Shown here piece after piece: positions 1 through 12,909 of a stretch of 64,000 bases of DNA. Under the pieces are notes generated by a model. The model was given only the letters and a program-made list of their open reading frames with translations, was not told the DNA's origin and ran no database searches. A program made the translations under genes and the position numbers. How positions within the stretch are numbered: the first letter of the stretch is position 1; each line of letters begins with the position of its first letter. The stretch is from assembly GCA_028023455.1 (NCBI GenBank), contig JAQFVV010012397.1:4050888-4114887 (forward strand), written 5' to 3'. This stretch comes from Epiperipatus broadwayi. Its lineage: Eukaryota > Onychophora > Udeonychophora > Euonychophora > Peripatidae.

Positions 1-1100
1 AAGCAAAATTAGAAAATACTTCTCAAAAATTAAAAGCAAAGTTCGAAGAAGTACAAACGGAAAATACAACATTAAGAAAAGAGACTAAAATCAAATACCT
101 AGCCTCAAAAGGAAAAATAGAAGTCAAGGAAAAAATAAAAATGGAGGTTCAAAAGATGAACAAAAAATAAGAATCTCAACAAGAATTCCAAAGACAAGTT
201 ATGGAGAAATGTTAAAATTTTAAAACAGGAATGGAATGATCATTCCAAACCTTATGCAAGGAATGAAATGTAAAATTGAAAAATGTTGTTAAAATTAAAA
301 AAGGTGAAATAATTAAATCCATACAAGAGAATATTGCACACAAATTACTAATAAAATAAAAGAAATACGTGAAAAAATCCAAATGGTATCTGACACAGTT
401 ATAAATCAATTTCAGAAGATGGAATTCCAATTGGACTAACTGAGCATTAAGATTAATGAAGTGGACAATAGAATTATCCATGATAAGTTAAAATGGATTA
501 TGAAAAGAGAATGAAACCAATAAAGATAGAGTTGAGGAAAAACATACAAGGGATAAAAGTCAACAGAATACAAATTTATAATCATCAGGCAATGAAAAGA
601 ACTAAAGAGATATCTGTGGTTAATGACATCATAGAAGAATTAAGGACAATAATACAAACTAGAGAGAAACCTGTTGATACATTAGATGAATGAGTACATG
701 AACTCAACATTCAAATGAAAAAGTCAAAGATGGTAGATATAGTAACTATGAGTTGGACTAGATAATGAATCAGAGTTGCAAAAGCTTTCCATGATCTACA
801 GAGGCTGACTAACAGCCAACCTGGAAAAGTTGGAATATCATCTAAATAATGAATTAGATGAAATAAAAAATAGAAAGAATCTCAAAGTGAGTTAACGATT
901 TGGATAAACAACTACCAGCATGAGTTGTTAAAAATCCACAAAGAATTGTAATGTAGAGCTATAAAATAGGAAGAAATACCAGCTAATAATAGGAGCAAAT
1001 TAACAGAAATTAAACACTCTTATTTAGCTGTATATTTCAACATATTGAAAGAACAAAGTCATTCATCATTCTAAGTGATGAAAATCAAATTAAGATCAGA
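1..1100 (+). pseudogene. Decayed coiled-coil coding sequence
   Basis: The first ~170 bases read open from the window edge (frame starting at base 3) as a charged, heptad-like peptide rich in Lys, Glu, Gln and Leu, ending at a stop near position 168. The same compositional style (Lys/Glu/Gln/Asn, no Pro, few Gly) continues in broken frames to about 1.0 kb. It includes a 66-codon open piece at 493-693 that reads as coiled coil (for example the residues NDIIEELRTIIQ). Stops and frame changes occur every 50-200 bases. I recognise no domain. It could be a decayed retroelement ORF1/gag with a coiled coil, or a processed pseudogene of a long coiled-coil protein. The left end is cut by the window. 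Confidence 0.35.
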
Positions 1101-4100
1101 ATTTTGAAGATTAGTCACCCCAAAAACAAAGGTAGCATAAATTATCTGGAGATGCAAGTTAATAAAATTAACAATAATGAAACACAAAATATTTAAATTA
1201 TAATGATTTAAATCTAAGAAACACATTTTACTTTTTAAATATTGTCAAACTAATAAAGAAACATGTAAACAACAATGAATTGTTAAGTAATAATGATAAT
1301 CACATTTGAAATTTAGATATTTACCTAACAGTGGCAAATAAAAAATAAAGGCAAATAGTCCTACCATTTTAATAATTTCATTAACATAGTTTAAGAATAT
1401 CCAACTGGATAAAATCAGGAAAGAAAATAGAAAGTTGTCTAGTTGAAAAATTAGTACTAAGGGCCCACAACTATAATTACACTTTGGATTTAAAACCAGT
1501 ATTATTAAATAAATTAAAAAATAATGATGTTGATCCAAATCTGTTTTTACCAACATCATTCAAAAATATTTACTACAAATAACCAATAATGATAAAATTT
1601 AAAAGCATGATGCTTATGGCAATAGTCCTCATTAACTCAAAATTTCAAGAGTACAAAATAAAAATCTCAATTACAAAGAAAGGATCCTACAATTCACTAG
1701 CTCCCATGCACATGCTAACATGATGAATTAAGATAATTAATGAAATGTAAATGAAACTCTAATTGATAACCTGTAAAATTTATACAGAGGGTACAAACTG
1801 GAATAAAGTTTTACTTGGAATAAAATAAGAAATATAAATTTAAGAAATAAATAAGGATTAAGAAACTCACCAAAAGAAAAATTAAATAGTAAGTCTAAAG
1901 CTGTAGTAAATGTATAGTAATGATTTTTTCTTAAGTGAGAAGGTATATAACAATATGCCTATTTTAAAGTCTACATATTAAAATTAAAACCAAAAAATGT
2001 CTATGTTTGTTATCTGTTTTTGCTTTACACAAAGCCACTTATTTGTTATTAGTTATCTATATTTTGTTCATGTATGTGTCAATTAAATAACTTATATTTT
2101 TTTCCAGAATAATTATTTTCAAAGTATCCCAAGTTATAAATAATTTTTTTTTAAAAAAAGCTTATTATAGCTTAGATTTTAATTAAAACAAGTCAAGTTA
2201 TAATAATTGTGTATATGAGTTTAATTAAAATTATCAAGTAATACCTAATTGCCAAAAGCTTATTATATTTATTTTATAAAAATTAAATAATTTATATTTT
2301 ATTAATCTCTAGAAATTCTAAACACTAATTTGTAGAAGTATACCTAGATAATTTATTCTAGAATCTCTATAACAATTTTATGTGAAATTACAAAATGGAA
2401 AAAGATAGTGAAAAAGGAGAATATAAAATAAAAATTACTGACTTGCAATTTGAATAAGCAGCTATTAACATCAGATGTATTCCCTTAACAAATCTACATT
2501 TGGTGTTTGAATAACAGGATGCTTTGATAAAAACCAAGTAGAAAAGGGTCAAATTCCTTTGGATCTTCCAATTTTTGCCTATATGTTTGATGATTGCCAT
2601 TTGACATGATTTAGAAGTTTTCTCATCATTTTTTCAGAAGAATACTTTTTATAAACATTTCAAAATTTCAACAATTAGTTATATTTTGTGAAAATCAATT
2701 TTAAGAAATGGCAAGATAAGAAATTTATTGTATTATAAAATAAGTTATTGTATTATAAAATAAGGCATTTTATCACAACGATACCAAAATTCATTGAGAG
2801 AAGTTGTTTATGACTTTGGTAGATCAAATGAAAATTCTCCTAGAAAAATTGCATCATCTTACAACTATAGAGGCAATTGACTTAATATGAATAAATCACT
2901 GCCTGGAGCCAATTCATCCATTAAGCATGTTAAACGTCACTGATTATGAGATCTATAATAATAAAGAACTTTTTATAGATGACCTTTTTTTACAAAAAAG
3001 AAACTTTCATAGCAATACTAAAATTTCATTTATTATTTTTATTATGCATGCATATTTTCTTTGTTTTAGAGCTTTTGGAGATAATAGGTTTACTGTCCAG
3101 GTAAAACAATTTTAATAATATTTTATTTATATATTTACATTCACATTCAGTATGAAGTTTGAATGTATGAATGTTTAAATAGTTAGCCAACATTGTATTG
3201 TTTACATTTCAACTGTTCAGAATAAACTAAAGGATTCCATCATTATATGTAACTTAAATGCTCAGGATAATAATATCCTTTTGTCGTCACTTTTTCAAAG
3301 ATTTTATTTAAATTACATAAAAACTTCCATTTAATAACATTTATTTATAAAACTATTTGTGGCATCTTCATGAGTTGAATGTTCTAAGTTGATCAGAGCC
3401 ACTTAAACTATTAATGTCATTTGCTTATTATTTATTAACGATATAAACAAAATTTGATGATTTTTCATTTTATAAGTTCATATTAGTTAATTTATTGTTC
3501 ACTCATATCACAGCAATTTACAATCACATTATTATTATTAGGTTGAACGCTGAGATCAATTATTATTTTAATTATATCTGAAATTAATAAAAATAAACTT
3601 TAATTTTAAAATACTTTATTATTAAACCTCATTTTTGGTTAATATTTATGAAGAATTTCACAGATCTGATAGTAATTTCATTCAAAAAATTTAAATAGAA
3701 TATTAAGAGAGTCTCAACATATAAATCCATCCTATTGAAAATTGGCATCTGAATCCTACAGTTTGAATTTGTTGATTATTATTAATATTGGGATTGTCTA
3801 AATGTTGACTGGTTTTTAATGATACCAACTTAATATATATCATATGTGAATTCTATTTCAATTTAGCTTAGTTTTTGGATTACATATATTTACAAATTTA
3901 TTATTACAATTTAATAGTAATTTCCGTCTAAAATTATGTTAACAATTTTAATAATTTTCTACAAATTTATATTTCACTGGGAAAACTATTTTAAACAAGT
4001 ACTATACAGTATAATTATTTTGAGATCAACTTGTATTCTATCATTCAATCTTATTTGATTTATTCAATCTCACCTGATTCTTCATTATTGTCATCATCCA

Positions 4101-4614
4101 CTAATATTGCATAATTTTAAATTGCATAACAATCAAGCAAACTTCTTAATTATATCACATCATATTTTTCTAAGGTTGCTTTTTATGTTTTAGTATTCAG
4201 TCAAAAATGAGCCTAGTTCATTTACATTTTTTCTTGCTATAGGCTTATCTATTTCATTTAATTGTTATAATTTTTATAAAAATAAATATTAATGATTTTA
4301 GTTTAGGCTTGTATTTATTTATTTTTTAAAAAATATTATTCTTAACACTATTTTGTTGGTTCTTCTTTGGATTATTTAAAATCTTTGTTCATTTCCAAGT
4401 CTATGTTTTATCACATATGAAAAAGACAAGATGCATGATTTTCTAAAGTTATTCTGGCTTATTTTTTTAAATGACATTTATTACTATTCTTTTAAATTTA
4501 TATGATAATATATGATGAGAGGGATATAACAAAACAGCCATTAATTAGAGATATAAACTATTAAATATCACATGATCATCATTTTTTATGCTTACACAGT
4601 CTGTTAAAAACAGT
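1101..4614. other. AT-rich non-coding stretch
   Basis: I see no gene. The open frames present are short, of low complexity and unsupported. The stretch holds runs of A and T and one short tandem pair near 2726-2763 (attgtattataaaataag twice). Confidence 0.5.
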
Positions 4615-4815
4615 GACAAACTCTCCATATAGTATTGCCACTCAGTACAAGCCATAGTAATTAATGAATGCAAGAAGGTTTGTGCAAAAGTCATCCAAGA
4701 TCTCTAGACTAGTTTCTAGCTTGTGGCTTTCATCAATGTGGAGTCTTCGATTTGAGAGCCACAACCTAGAAACTAGTCTGGAGATATTGGATGAGTAAGC
4801 ACTAGATAGATTTAA
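4615..4815. repeat. Dispersed repeat, two copies head-to-head, with hammerhead-like core
   Basis: A direct copy (about 4615-4740) shares its order of motifs with copies at 25330-25450 and 38265-38410 (gccactcagtac..., then agactagtttcta...ttgtgg). A second, partial copy lies inverted at about 4745-4815, so the two form a palindrome. Read on the minus strand, the 4740-4691 copy has TTGATGA, a short hairpin (AGC-CACAA-GCT) and GAAAC followed by TAGTC. The inverted copy has this on the plus strand with TTTGAGA in place of TTGATGA. The layout resembles the minimal hammerhead ribozymes of Penelope-like elements, but no ORF is attached here. The assignment to PLEs is an inference. Confidence 0.45.
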
Positions 4816-6073
4816 TTGTGGATATATTTTGCCTAAAGGCAGTTTGAGACCATAGTTATTATGATCAAGTAAAAAGACTTTATTATCACTGAAAGAAGTT
4901 GACAGTTGTTTTCTAGTGATATAAATTAGCATTGTGAATGTTATTCTTAATAAAAAAATTTATATAATGTTTTTACTCACTTCTTCAATTACCATCTAGT
5001 TTAGGTAAATACATTAATGATTATTATTAATTATTTATTAAACTAGAGATAATCACATTACTTTTAGCTTGGATGTAAAGTTTAAACTCAGTTAAGGAGT
5101 AGTATATCTGTTTTAATAAATGTAGTATTGTTAATCTAATTTTATTCCTTATTTTCCTGAGTGCATTATCTTTTTTTTTTTTTTTTTAGATGTACTTAAA
5201 ATTTACCTTTCATTATACATTCTTAAAAGTTTGAACAAAGATGCCTTTATTTATATGTTTCAAGAATGGATGAGAAAATGAAAGTTTTTAAATATATCTA
5301 AATTATGTTTTTGCTATATTGTAAATATAAACACCTAGAAAGCTTTGCTGAGATTGTTTTTAAAAATAAAATCTTCAAAAAAAGTCTGAAGAAGGAAATT
5401 TAAATACAATTAAAATAACTTAAAAATAGAAATTATAAAGTATAAAAAACAATCGAGACATGATTTAAAAATAATTCAAAAGCTACATTAACATCTATTT
5501 AATTCTACAAGAACACACAATATTGGGTGTATATTATATTATGATAATAACATGTGTTATGTAGTGCCATAGTTCAATCATTAATCACTTACTTGGATTT
5601 CAGTTTATGACAACCATTATCAAGGTTCTCCTTGCTATCATGAAATCTTTAAAACTGCACTGAATCTCATGGCTTTAATACCATACACAATGAATTATTC
5701 TAAACATTACAGTAGCAATTTTTCCTAATTTAAAACAAAATTTAATAAATGCATGTTGTTTCATCATGGACAAAGTACAAAATGGACTGTCCCATTTCAT
5801 GTCATAGTTTATGTTCCAGATATGCTGATGCCTTAGCATTTTTGTAATGAATAGCTAAATTATGTCACAAAAAACCATACACATTGATTCAGTGATGAAA
5901 CTGTAGGAAATGTGGTCAGAGAATCAGTTACCAATCACATTTTAATTGATGCATACTTATATATCTTTTATGTATATTAATTAGTTATCATATTTCTCAT
6001 TTCAAATATAACAAACTATGTGTACAACAAACGCCAAATCTATAAATAGATTAAATAACAAGATTTACATTAT
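4816..6073. other. AT-rich non-coding stretch with poly-T run
   Basis: No gene seen. There is a poly-T run at 5170-5187. Confidence 0.5.
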
Positions 6074-6227
6074 TGAAGTTTTACTAAATGATATTCTAAG
6101 ATTCATGAAATCACTATACAATTCATGCTACAATGCTTAAGGTATATTTCTGAAGTTTTACTAAATGATATTCTAAGATTCATAAAATCACTATAAAATT
6201 CATGCTACAATGCTTAAGGTATATTTC
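6074..6227. repeat. 77-bp tandem duplication
   Basis: Two adjacent copies of a 77-bp unit (6074-6150 and 6151-6227) differ at only about two positions by eye. Both contain gaagttttactaaatgatat and end in ggtatatttc. The high identity means a recent duplication. Confidence 0.85.
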
Positions 6228-6337
6228 TGATCTGACTATCATTTAAATGTGGACTGATATTGCTATCTTGTTTTGGAGAAATTGGGTTGAGTATTTTATC
6301 TAAGTTATTAAAATATAGGAAATTTCAATTTTTGTAA

Positions 6338-6745
6338 ATGCAGAGTTTGGTGAGAGCTTCAATGTGCAATAACAATGCATTCATATTTTACACATACAAT
6401 TCAGATTTGACAGATGTTAAACTTTTTTTAAAAAAGCTAGTTAATAGCCAAAACCAAGATACTTATTCAGAATTGGTAGTTAAATTAGAATCCAGATGCA
6501 CTTTAATAAAAAATACAACAAAGTTTATAAATTATTCAAACTCTCACTATGATTCAATTGACAAGCCTGGTGTTTCTTTTTTTTTTCTCAATGTTTCTCA
6601 GAGGGCTATTGTAAGGATATTTAAAGTCTTATTTCACAATGCTTTCATATCTATAAATATTCAAAACACAAAGTTTTACCAAAGTCTTACATCTCAGTAT
6701 TTACCAGTCTACTTTTATAATATTGCACTCAAGATATTACAATAA
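6338..6745 (+). CDS. Unrecognised 135-codon ORF, possibly not a gene
   Basis: An uninterrupted ATG-initiated frame of 135 codons, with the previous in-frame codon a TAA. The peptide has no signal peptide, membrane segment or motif I recognise. It contains mixed charged and polar residues (for example VKLESRCTLIKNTTKF) as well as a Phe run encoded by poly-T. In DNA this AT-rich, a chance ORF of this length should be uncommon, which is the only argument for it. There are no neighbouring coding pieces, splice-site context or promoter that I can point to. It may equally be a degenerate repeat fragment. Confidence 0.2.
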   Translation: MQSLVRASMCNNNAFIFYTYNSDLTDVKLFLKKLVNSQNQDTYSELVVKLESRCTLIKNTTKFINYSNSHYDSIDKPGVSFFFLNVSQRAIVRIFKVLFHNAFISINIQNTKFYQSLTSQYLPVYFYNIALKILQ

Positions 6746-8768
6746 GAACTCCACCAATTCATTAATTAACACAAAATATCAATCTTATTTATACACTCTG
6801 ACAGTCCATGGTCAAAGATCTGTCATCTTGTTGAATTATATTTTTGACAATGAATTGTATTATTAATAACAGTTATACATTTTTCCAAAGAGTGTATGCA
6901 TCTTTATGAAGCAAAGGACTCACAAAAATTTATGAAAAACCTTTATACATTATAGTAGGAACAATTAATTTTGTTAAGATGGTGGCAACCAATGAAAAAT
7001 TAATACATCTAATTCTCTTTTTATACAATATGTTTTTGCACAATTTTGAAATAACAGAAGTTAAAAAAATTCTCTTTCTATATGAGTTGTTTTAAAATAA
7101 AACAATTGGTAAAAAAAAAGCAGTACTTTAGGATTAGAGCTGCTGTGATATATTCATAATTGGAATGAATTAAGCAAATGTTATTATCTGGAAGGTTTAA
7201 AAATCATCTTACATTCTCAAAGTAATTCTTAGATTGTCTTAAGTTGTCAGTAAACATTTTTTTACTTCTACATGTAAGTAATATAAAATAATTTATTTTC
7301 CCTTTTAGAAGGTTGCAAATATTTTTAATTTGGAGTTTATTTAGATTTGTTTCTGAGGTCAAGTTCACCACGATTACATCACAAAACTAAAAAAAAAGTT
7401 TTATATCGCTTATTAGCATCTAATTTAAATAAAAAGTTTCATCCCTTTATTTCCTATTATTTTAACAACAAAATCCCTTTTTCAGCAATATTTCTGCAAA
7501 TGGGGAAATCTGTTTGTCTGCTTTGTAATGTTTTTGACATTTTGTTTTGAAAGGGAAGTAACTTTTTGGTATTGATGCTTTGTTTGCATTTTGACATTGG
7601 TGTTGATGTTAAAAAAATTAATTTTATGTAAATTTAATTGATTAATTTTTCCAAAAAAACAATAAATGGTAAATTATACATTGCAAGTTTTACTGATAAC
7701 AATGTTATTCCCATCATGCGCAAATGTATGTGTTTATTGTCAGAAAATGACAGCAAATAAAATCTTGGGTACTTTTGTATTTTATGGGCAATCAAAATGA
7801 TATCTGTATTTTTGATAAAGGTACAGTACCAGAGGCCTACAATTTCTCTTTTCAAATGTGTTAGTTATCAAATTAAAAAAATATGTTAAATGAAATAAAA
7901 ATAAATTCTGATAAATTACATTAATAATCTTTATTTCAATTTGTTTTTTTACTTATAATGTGGAAGTGATGATAAGCTCTGAACTTTAAAGTTTTTGGTG
8001 GTTTCTGTAAAGAAACCAATGAGTGCTTCATCTTAAGTGTTATCACTTTAAAAGCTTTTTCTATTTTTCAAATGAAATTTATGTTCCTATAACTCATTTT
8101 TTTTATTTATGTGCAATGTTATGAACATAAAATGTGATAGCACACAAAAAATATAACATTTTAACAACATTTTTCATACGATTTATTTAATTATCTTCAT
8201 TGATTTTTAGATCTGGAACTCATCTCCCTATTTTCCACATATACACTGTATTTTTTACACAAATTTCTTTTACATATAATTTTTGGGAAGCACTATTGAT
8301 ATCAGCAGACAAAGAATAAAATTAAACAACTTAGCTCCTCTTTTTCTAAGATTTATTTAAAATATAAAAGGTTATTTTTAATATAACAAAACATGCAGAT
8401 AATTGTTTTAAAATAAAGCAAAACGTTTGACATGCATCAAAAATTTTTATTCCAAATATATCATCAAATATTAAGCTGATCATGTAAGCTACATATATTT
8501 GTTTCAGAATTTTCTCCTCCTTTATATTATTAAGTGCTATATATTCTGCAATTTCTATTTTTCAATATTTATTTTTGTCTTTCTCACAGATAAAATGAGA
8601 ATGGTGAGAAATATATTATTACACAATTTTTCAACTCAGTTCAATGTATTCAAACAGAAGAACCATATGCATTTCAAGTCTATAAAATTAGAGACCCCAA
8701 TTAAAGGAATTAGAAAATAACCTACCCATAATCAAGGGAATTAAAAAATAATTTTAATCTATATCTAT
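6746..8768. other. AT-rich non-coding stretch
   Basis: No gene or recognisable element seen. The stretch ends at the CTAT target site of the LTR retrotransposon. Confidence 0.5.
8765..8768. other. Target-site duplication CTAT, left copy
   Basis: CTAT directly before the TG of the 5' LTR matches CTAT directly after the 3' LTR. Four bases is a usual length for Ty3/gypsy elements. Confidence 0.7.
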
Positions 8769-11411
8769 TGAAGCAGTCAGATCTGAGTTTGATCCTAGCT
8801 TCATGACATCTAGCCATAAACCCACTTCAAACCCTAGTACTAACCTTGAATTTCCGATGCAATGGGACTTTATACATTCAATCCACGCTAAATTCCATAA
8901 AGAATAACTTATTTCAAATGTCTATTAAAATTAATTAGTTTCAGATTTAAATTGATCAATTCTATTAATAAATTCATGATAAAATTATTCATGAATTTAT
9001 ATATATTACAACTGTGTGGATTGTGCGTATGTATTTGTAACTATTTAAATATATATAATTGTTCTAGGTTTCATTGCGTCGGGACTATTTGTTTTTTTTT
9101 TTACTTTTAAATAATTTGTTAAAGTTTTAATGATTAAAAGCTACATTCTTTCGATAAGCTTTCAGATTTCCCCTTTCCAAAAACAACAGTTAAAGTTTTA
9201 TTAATTAGAAAAAAGATAAGGATTTCCTAATTAAAATCATTTTCTGATTTTAAGAATTCATTTTCTAATTAGAAAATGAATTCAAGTTAATGAGTTTGAA
9301 AACCTTATCGAAGGAATGTATCTAAAAACAACCAGTAAAGCTAAAAACATTGATAATGAAAGAAGCGCTAGAGGACAGGATATATAGCTGTGAAAAGTTT
9401 GGAGAAAAAAAAGCCATCTTTGTTGTAGAGAAGTGCAGTGAATTCTGTGCGTTTCAATATCATAAATTTAAATAGTGCTTTGATCATGGTGAAGGGCTAA
9501 AATATCAGGAATCTGGCTGTGGTTCCTGAAGTCCCCTGAAATCTTCAATGAGGCTGCTGAGTCTTTTCCGGACCAATCATGCTGCTAAAATCATGAAAAT
9601 TCATTAAAATACTCTTCAAGTAATCAATCAAATGGTGCCTATGTTTTACCAACTCGGACGTGTAACCTAAGGGAACCAGCCCCGGAAGAAATGGGTAATA
9701 TATTTCCATAATGAACCTTAAGCTTTCTGGCCAGTTTCCGAACTTTACTTTACACTCCCTTTAAGAGCTCTTCTCATTTATAATGTAATAATACTCCGTG
9801 TAAAACCTTTTATTATGCTATTTTAACTTTCATAGTAATTCTCTCAACCTCTAGTCTTTAACTTTCCTTTCTTACGTGGTGGTTCATTTATTTTATTATG
9901 TATATTTATTGATAAATTTATTAATGTTGTTATATTTTAATTATATGCCAATAATCCTTCGACTCGATGATCTCCTTCATTTTCTTTGCAATACACAAGT
10001 AATATAAACTTAATTCTGATAGTTAATTCTCACCCATTAGAACTAGATTAATACAGTTCTAACTAACAATCATCGAGTCGAAAGAAATTATTAATGATTA
10101 TTATTTTTATCATTGGCTAATAATAAATTATTAGCTCTGTTTTTAATCTATGCCACCGCTATTTTATCGTTTCACTAATATTTATTTATTATTCAAATAT
10201 AATCTTAAAATGTTTTTGCAAAAGGGTCGATAAAGGAATCAGCTAAATATACTCTAATTCAAATTTCAGTTAATTGCTATTTAGATTCAGGAAGGGCACG
10301 ATGATTTGGGCATAATTAATATGATTTGCAAATACTTTGAAATAGTTTTCATTAGAAGCTTGTTTGACTTTAATTAATTGATCAAGTCATCATGTAGAGC
10401 ATTCTATATGGGTTTTAGTATTCAAATGATGACTATCAAGTCATCATCTTCGAACATTGCTGACGTAGGGCAAACTTCTGCTCCATTAGGCTGGTCGGTG
10501 ACAATATTTCTCTTATTTTAAATTATCGAGGAAGAAATCACTTCCTCTCCTGTTCATATTAGTCAAAGGGCATAAGATTTGTAAGATCAAGCTGCCATAA
10601 GACTTCGATTATCGACTAGCCATCGACTTTCAATTTCACTTTATAGCTCAAAATTCGTCAGCACCGTTACCTCTCTGTTCCAGTAAAGCCCGCTCTGACG
10701 CTAGTAATTCATGATGAAGTGTTGTAAATTAAAGTCCAACAAATTCTCAGTTATATTTAGTTAAATAAGTTTTCTAATAAAGATTAAAGTTATGCCCTAA
10801 AATACGTATCTTGCTCTTCATGAATGGATTTGCAAATGTGAAAATAAATCTCACAGTCTGTCGTAATAAAATTAGAGTAAAAATTTCTTTTACTAATGAA
10901 TACCTTTATCTGCCTTTTATTTCTTGTTGGGGGCATAGACATAGACTTTCAAATATTGTGTAATACTTGTTGGCATATAATAAGGACCGCCACTCTTTTT
11001 ATAATTATAAACTATGTTAAAGGCTAGAGGTGATTAATATAATCATTATTTAAAATTCAAACAAAACAAATTATTATTATTAAATATTTTCTAAACACAC
11101 TTGGTTTCTTAGTGCTTAATTCTTTCATAATTATTTTAATGTTAATACTCGCTGTCTGTGTTGGCAACCCGAACATATACATATGATTCGATTTAAAAAA
11201 ATTATTTTAGTCAGTTTATTATCAGATATTAATGTCAGTTCAGGGGTCTCTGATCCTCACCAACCATTGAGCTAATTTCTTGGCGCATAGCACTGTGCTG
11301 TCAATTTAGATTTCTACTAATCTGAGCTGTTGAGTTGGGTTTAAATTTAGTTTGAACCGCCTGAGTTTGAATCCGACTTGTGTTCAGGTGGTGGGTTTTT
11401 CGAGTGATACA
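8769..11411 (+). repeat. 5' LTR (2643 bp)
   Basis: Nearly collinear with 14301-17700; by eye about 95% identical, with differences mostly transitions plus small indels. One 14-base indel near 9371 breaks a 69-codon ORF that is open in the 3' LTR (14811-15020). This copy lacks the 743-bp insertion, so it shows the empty site (gactttaattaattgatc, around 10370). The 3' end reads GTGATACA just before the primer-binding site. Confidence 0.85.
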
Positions 11412-11429
11412 TGGTTATGTTTTTGGTCG
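11412..11429 (+). promoter_or_regulatory. Putative tRNA primer-binding site
   Basis: The sequence directly after the 5' LTR begins TGGTTATGTTTTTGG. It starts with TGG, complementary to the CCA end of a tRNA. I cannot name the primer tRNA from memory. Confidence 0.5.
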
Positions 11430-12660
11430 CCCAATTGTTGGAGCTCGATTTAATAAACCCCTCACATACCCTGGAGATAGTAATTATGATCTTAGTTACT
11501 CAGTCAATTGAGATCTCAATAAATTAAATGTTTCAGTAGAAAGTGATATTTTTGTAGAATGTTATATATATTTGAAGAAAAGTTATGCGATTTATAATGC
11601 ATAACTGAAATGATTTAATAAATTAAAATGACATTTTGTAATCTTTTTTCTTATAAGTAAATGTTTTAAAGATTATTTTTTAAATTTTTTCAGCAAAAGA
11701 TTTGTTAGTTAGAATAATTATTTAAAAATATATATATATTATACGTTTGTGTTATACGCGTTCGTGACAGTAGGAAAATTATCGTTAAAAAAGTAGTAAG
11801 AGCAGATCAAAGGAAGGGGTAAAATAAATGAAATATTTTGTCTGTGTCAAAATTAATTATATGTATCTCAGTCTTATAATTACAAATATCCAATATGATA
11901 TCAAGTTAAAAGTTTTAAATTTCAAAGTATTGCTTGCTAGCACATATATTTAATGTTCACTCCATGTTCTTAGTAGCCTCAAAGCAGACGAAGACCCTCA
12001 AACTGGGAATTATCTGTCAAGCAGTCCGATGCAGGGTGACATTACGCTTTAATGACAATAATTTCTAGAGTAACTTCAAAGAAGGTGAAGACCTTTTGTG
12101 TACACCAAGCAGCCAGATGCAGTTGGCAAAATGCTTAAATGGGTTACATGCTTTTATGCTAGCAAGATTAAAAATGATATCAACAAATAAAAGTTCTTGT
12201 GTACTATTAATTTTGACATTTTTTTCTTTGTGTGTGAAAGCCTCATGCTTAGTGAAAATAATAGTGAACTCCTATATTTAAACTCAGGTCAGGAACGCAT
12301 CAGTTGTTAATAAGTAAGAAATACTCATCATCAATTAAATTGTTTTATCAAAAGTTAAGTTGATCATATGGGATTTGGGAATCAATGGGTTATTTCACAG
12401 GCCCTATTGATCTCATTTTCCTCACTGACGCCCATATAAATAAATTTGTCAGCAAATTTGATTGTCAGCACAGTAGTGGGTTAGTTGTCTAAATAATAAA
12501 AACCAAATGTGTCATATACAGAGAATTACTTGTTCTACCTACTAATATATATGTATAAATATTTGTATATCACTAATCATTTGTATAGTTTTTTTTTCAG
12601 ACATGGGAGAACAGTGAGCAATGTTTGTTTCTTATCTTTCATAGGCTTTTCTAAATAAAA
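11430..12660 (+). other. LTR-element leader region, no ORF
   Basis: Region between the primer-binding site and the gag-like sequence. It contains two imperfectly matching segments around 11975-12030 and 12065-12125 (both with cctcaaag/acttcaaag, gaagacc and aagcag.c.gatgcag). No coding frame of interest. Confidence 0.4.
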
Positions 12661-12868
12661 TACATGTCTCATTCAAAGAATTAATAGAAAGAGCTAACCA
12701 AGAAAACGCAGGCAAACTAAAACTAAACTAAAAAAGGCAGATTACATAGATTGGAGAAATAATATGCAGCAGCTAATGAAGATAGGGACAATGGGACCAG
12801 TAGTCAGAGACCTAATTAAATGTACTGAAGAAAAAAATTATTATTTAAGTATACAGAGAGTGCCATAA
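12661..12868 (+). pseudogene. Gag-like coding fragment, frameshifted
   Basis: A stretch at 12737-12865 reads open for 43 codons (starts ADYIDWRNNMQQLMKIG), preceded in another frame by a Glu/Lys-rich piece from about 12676. Both look like coding sequence from the N-terminal part of the same gag as 12910-14013 but lie in different frames, so the gene is broken by frameshifts here. The identification rests on position and composition only. Confidence 0.35.
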
Positions 12869-12909
12869 GTTTGATTCACATTGTTTATTATATTATTTAT
12901 TCACTTTCA

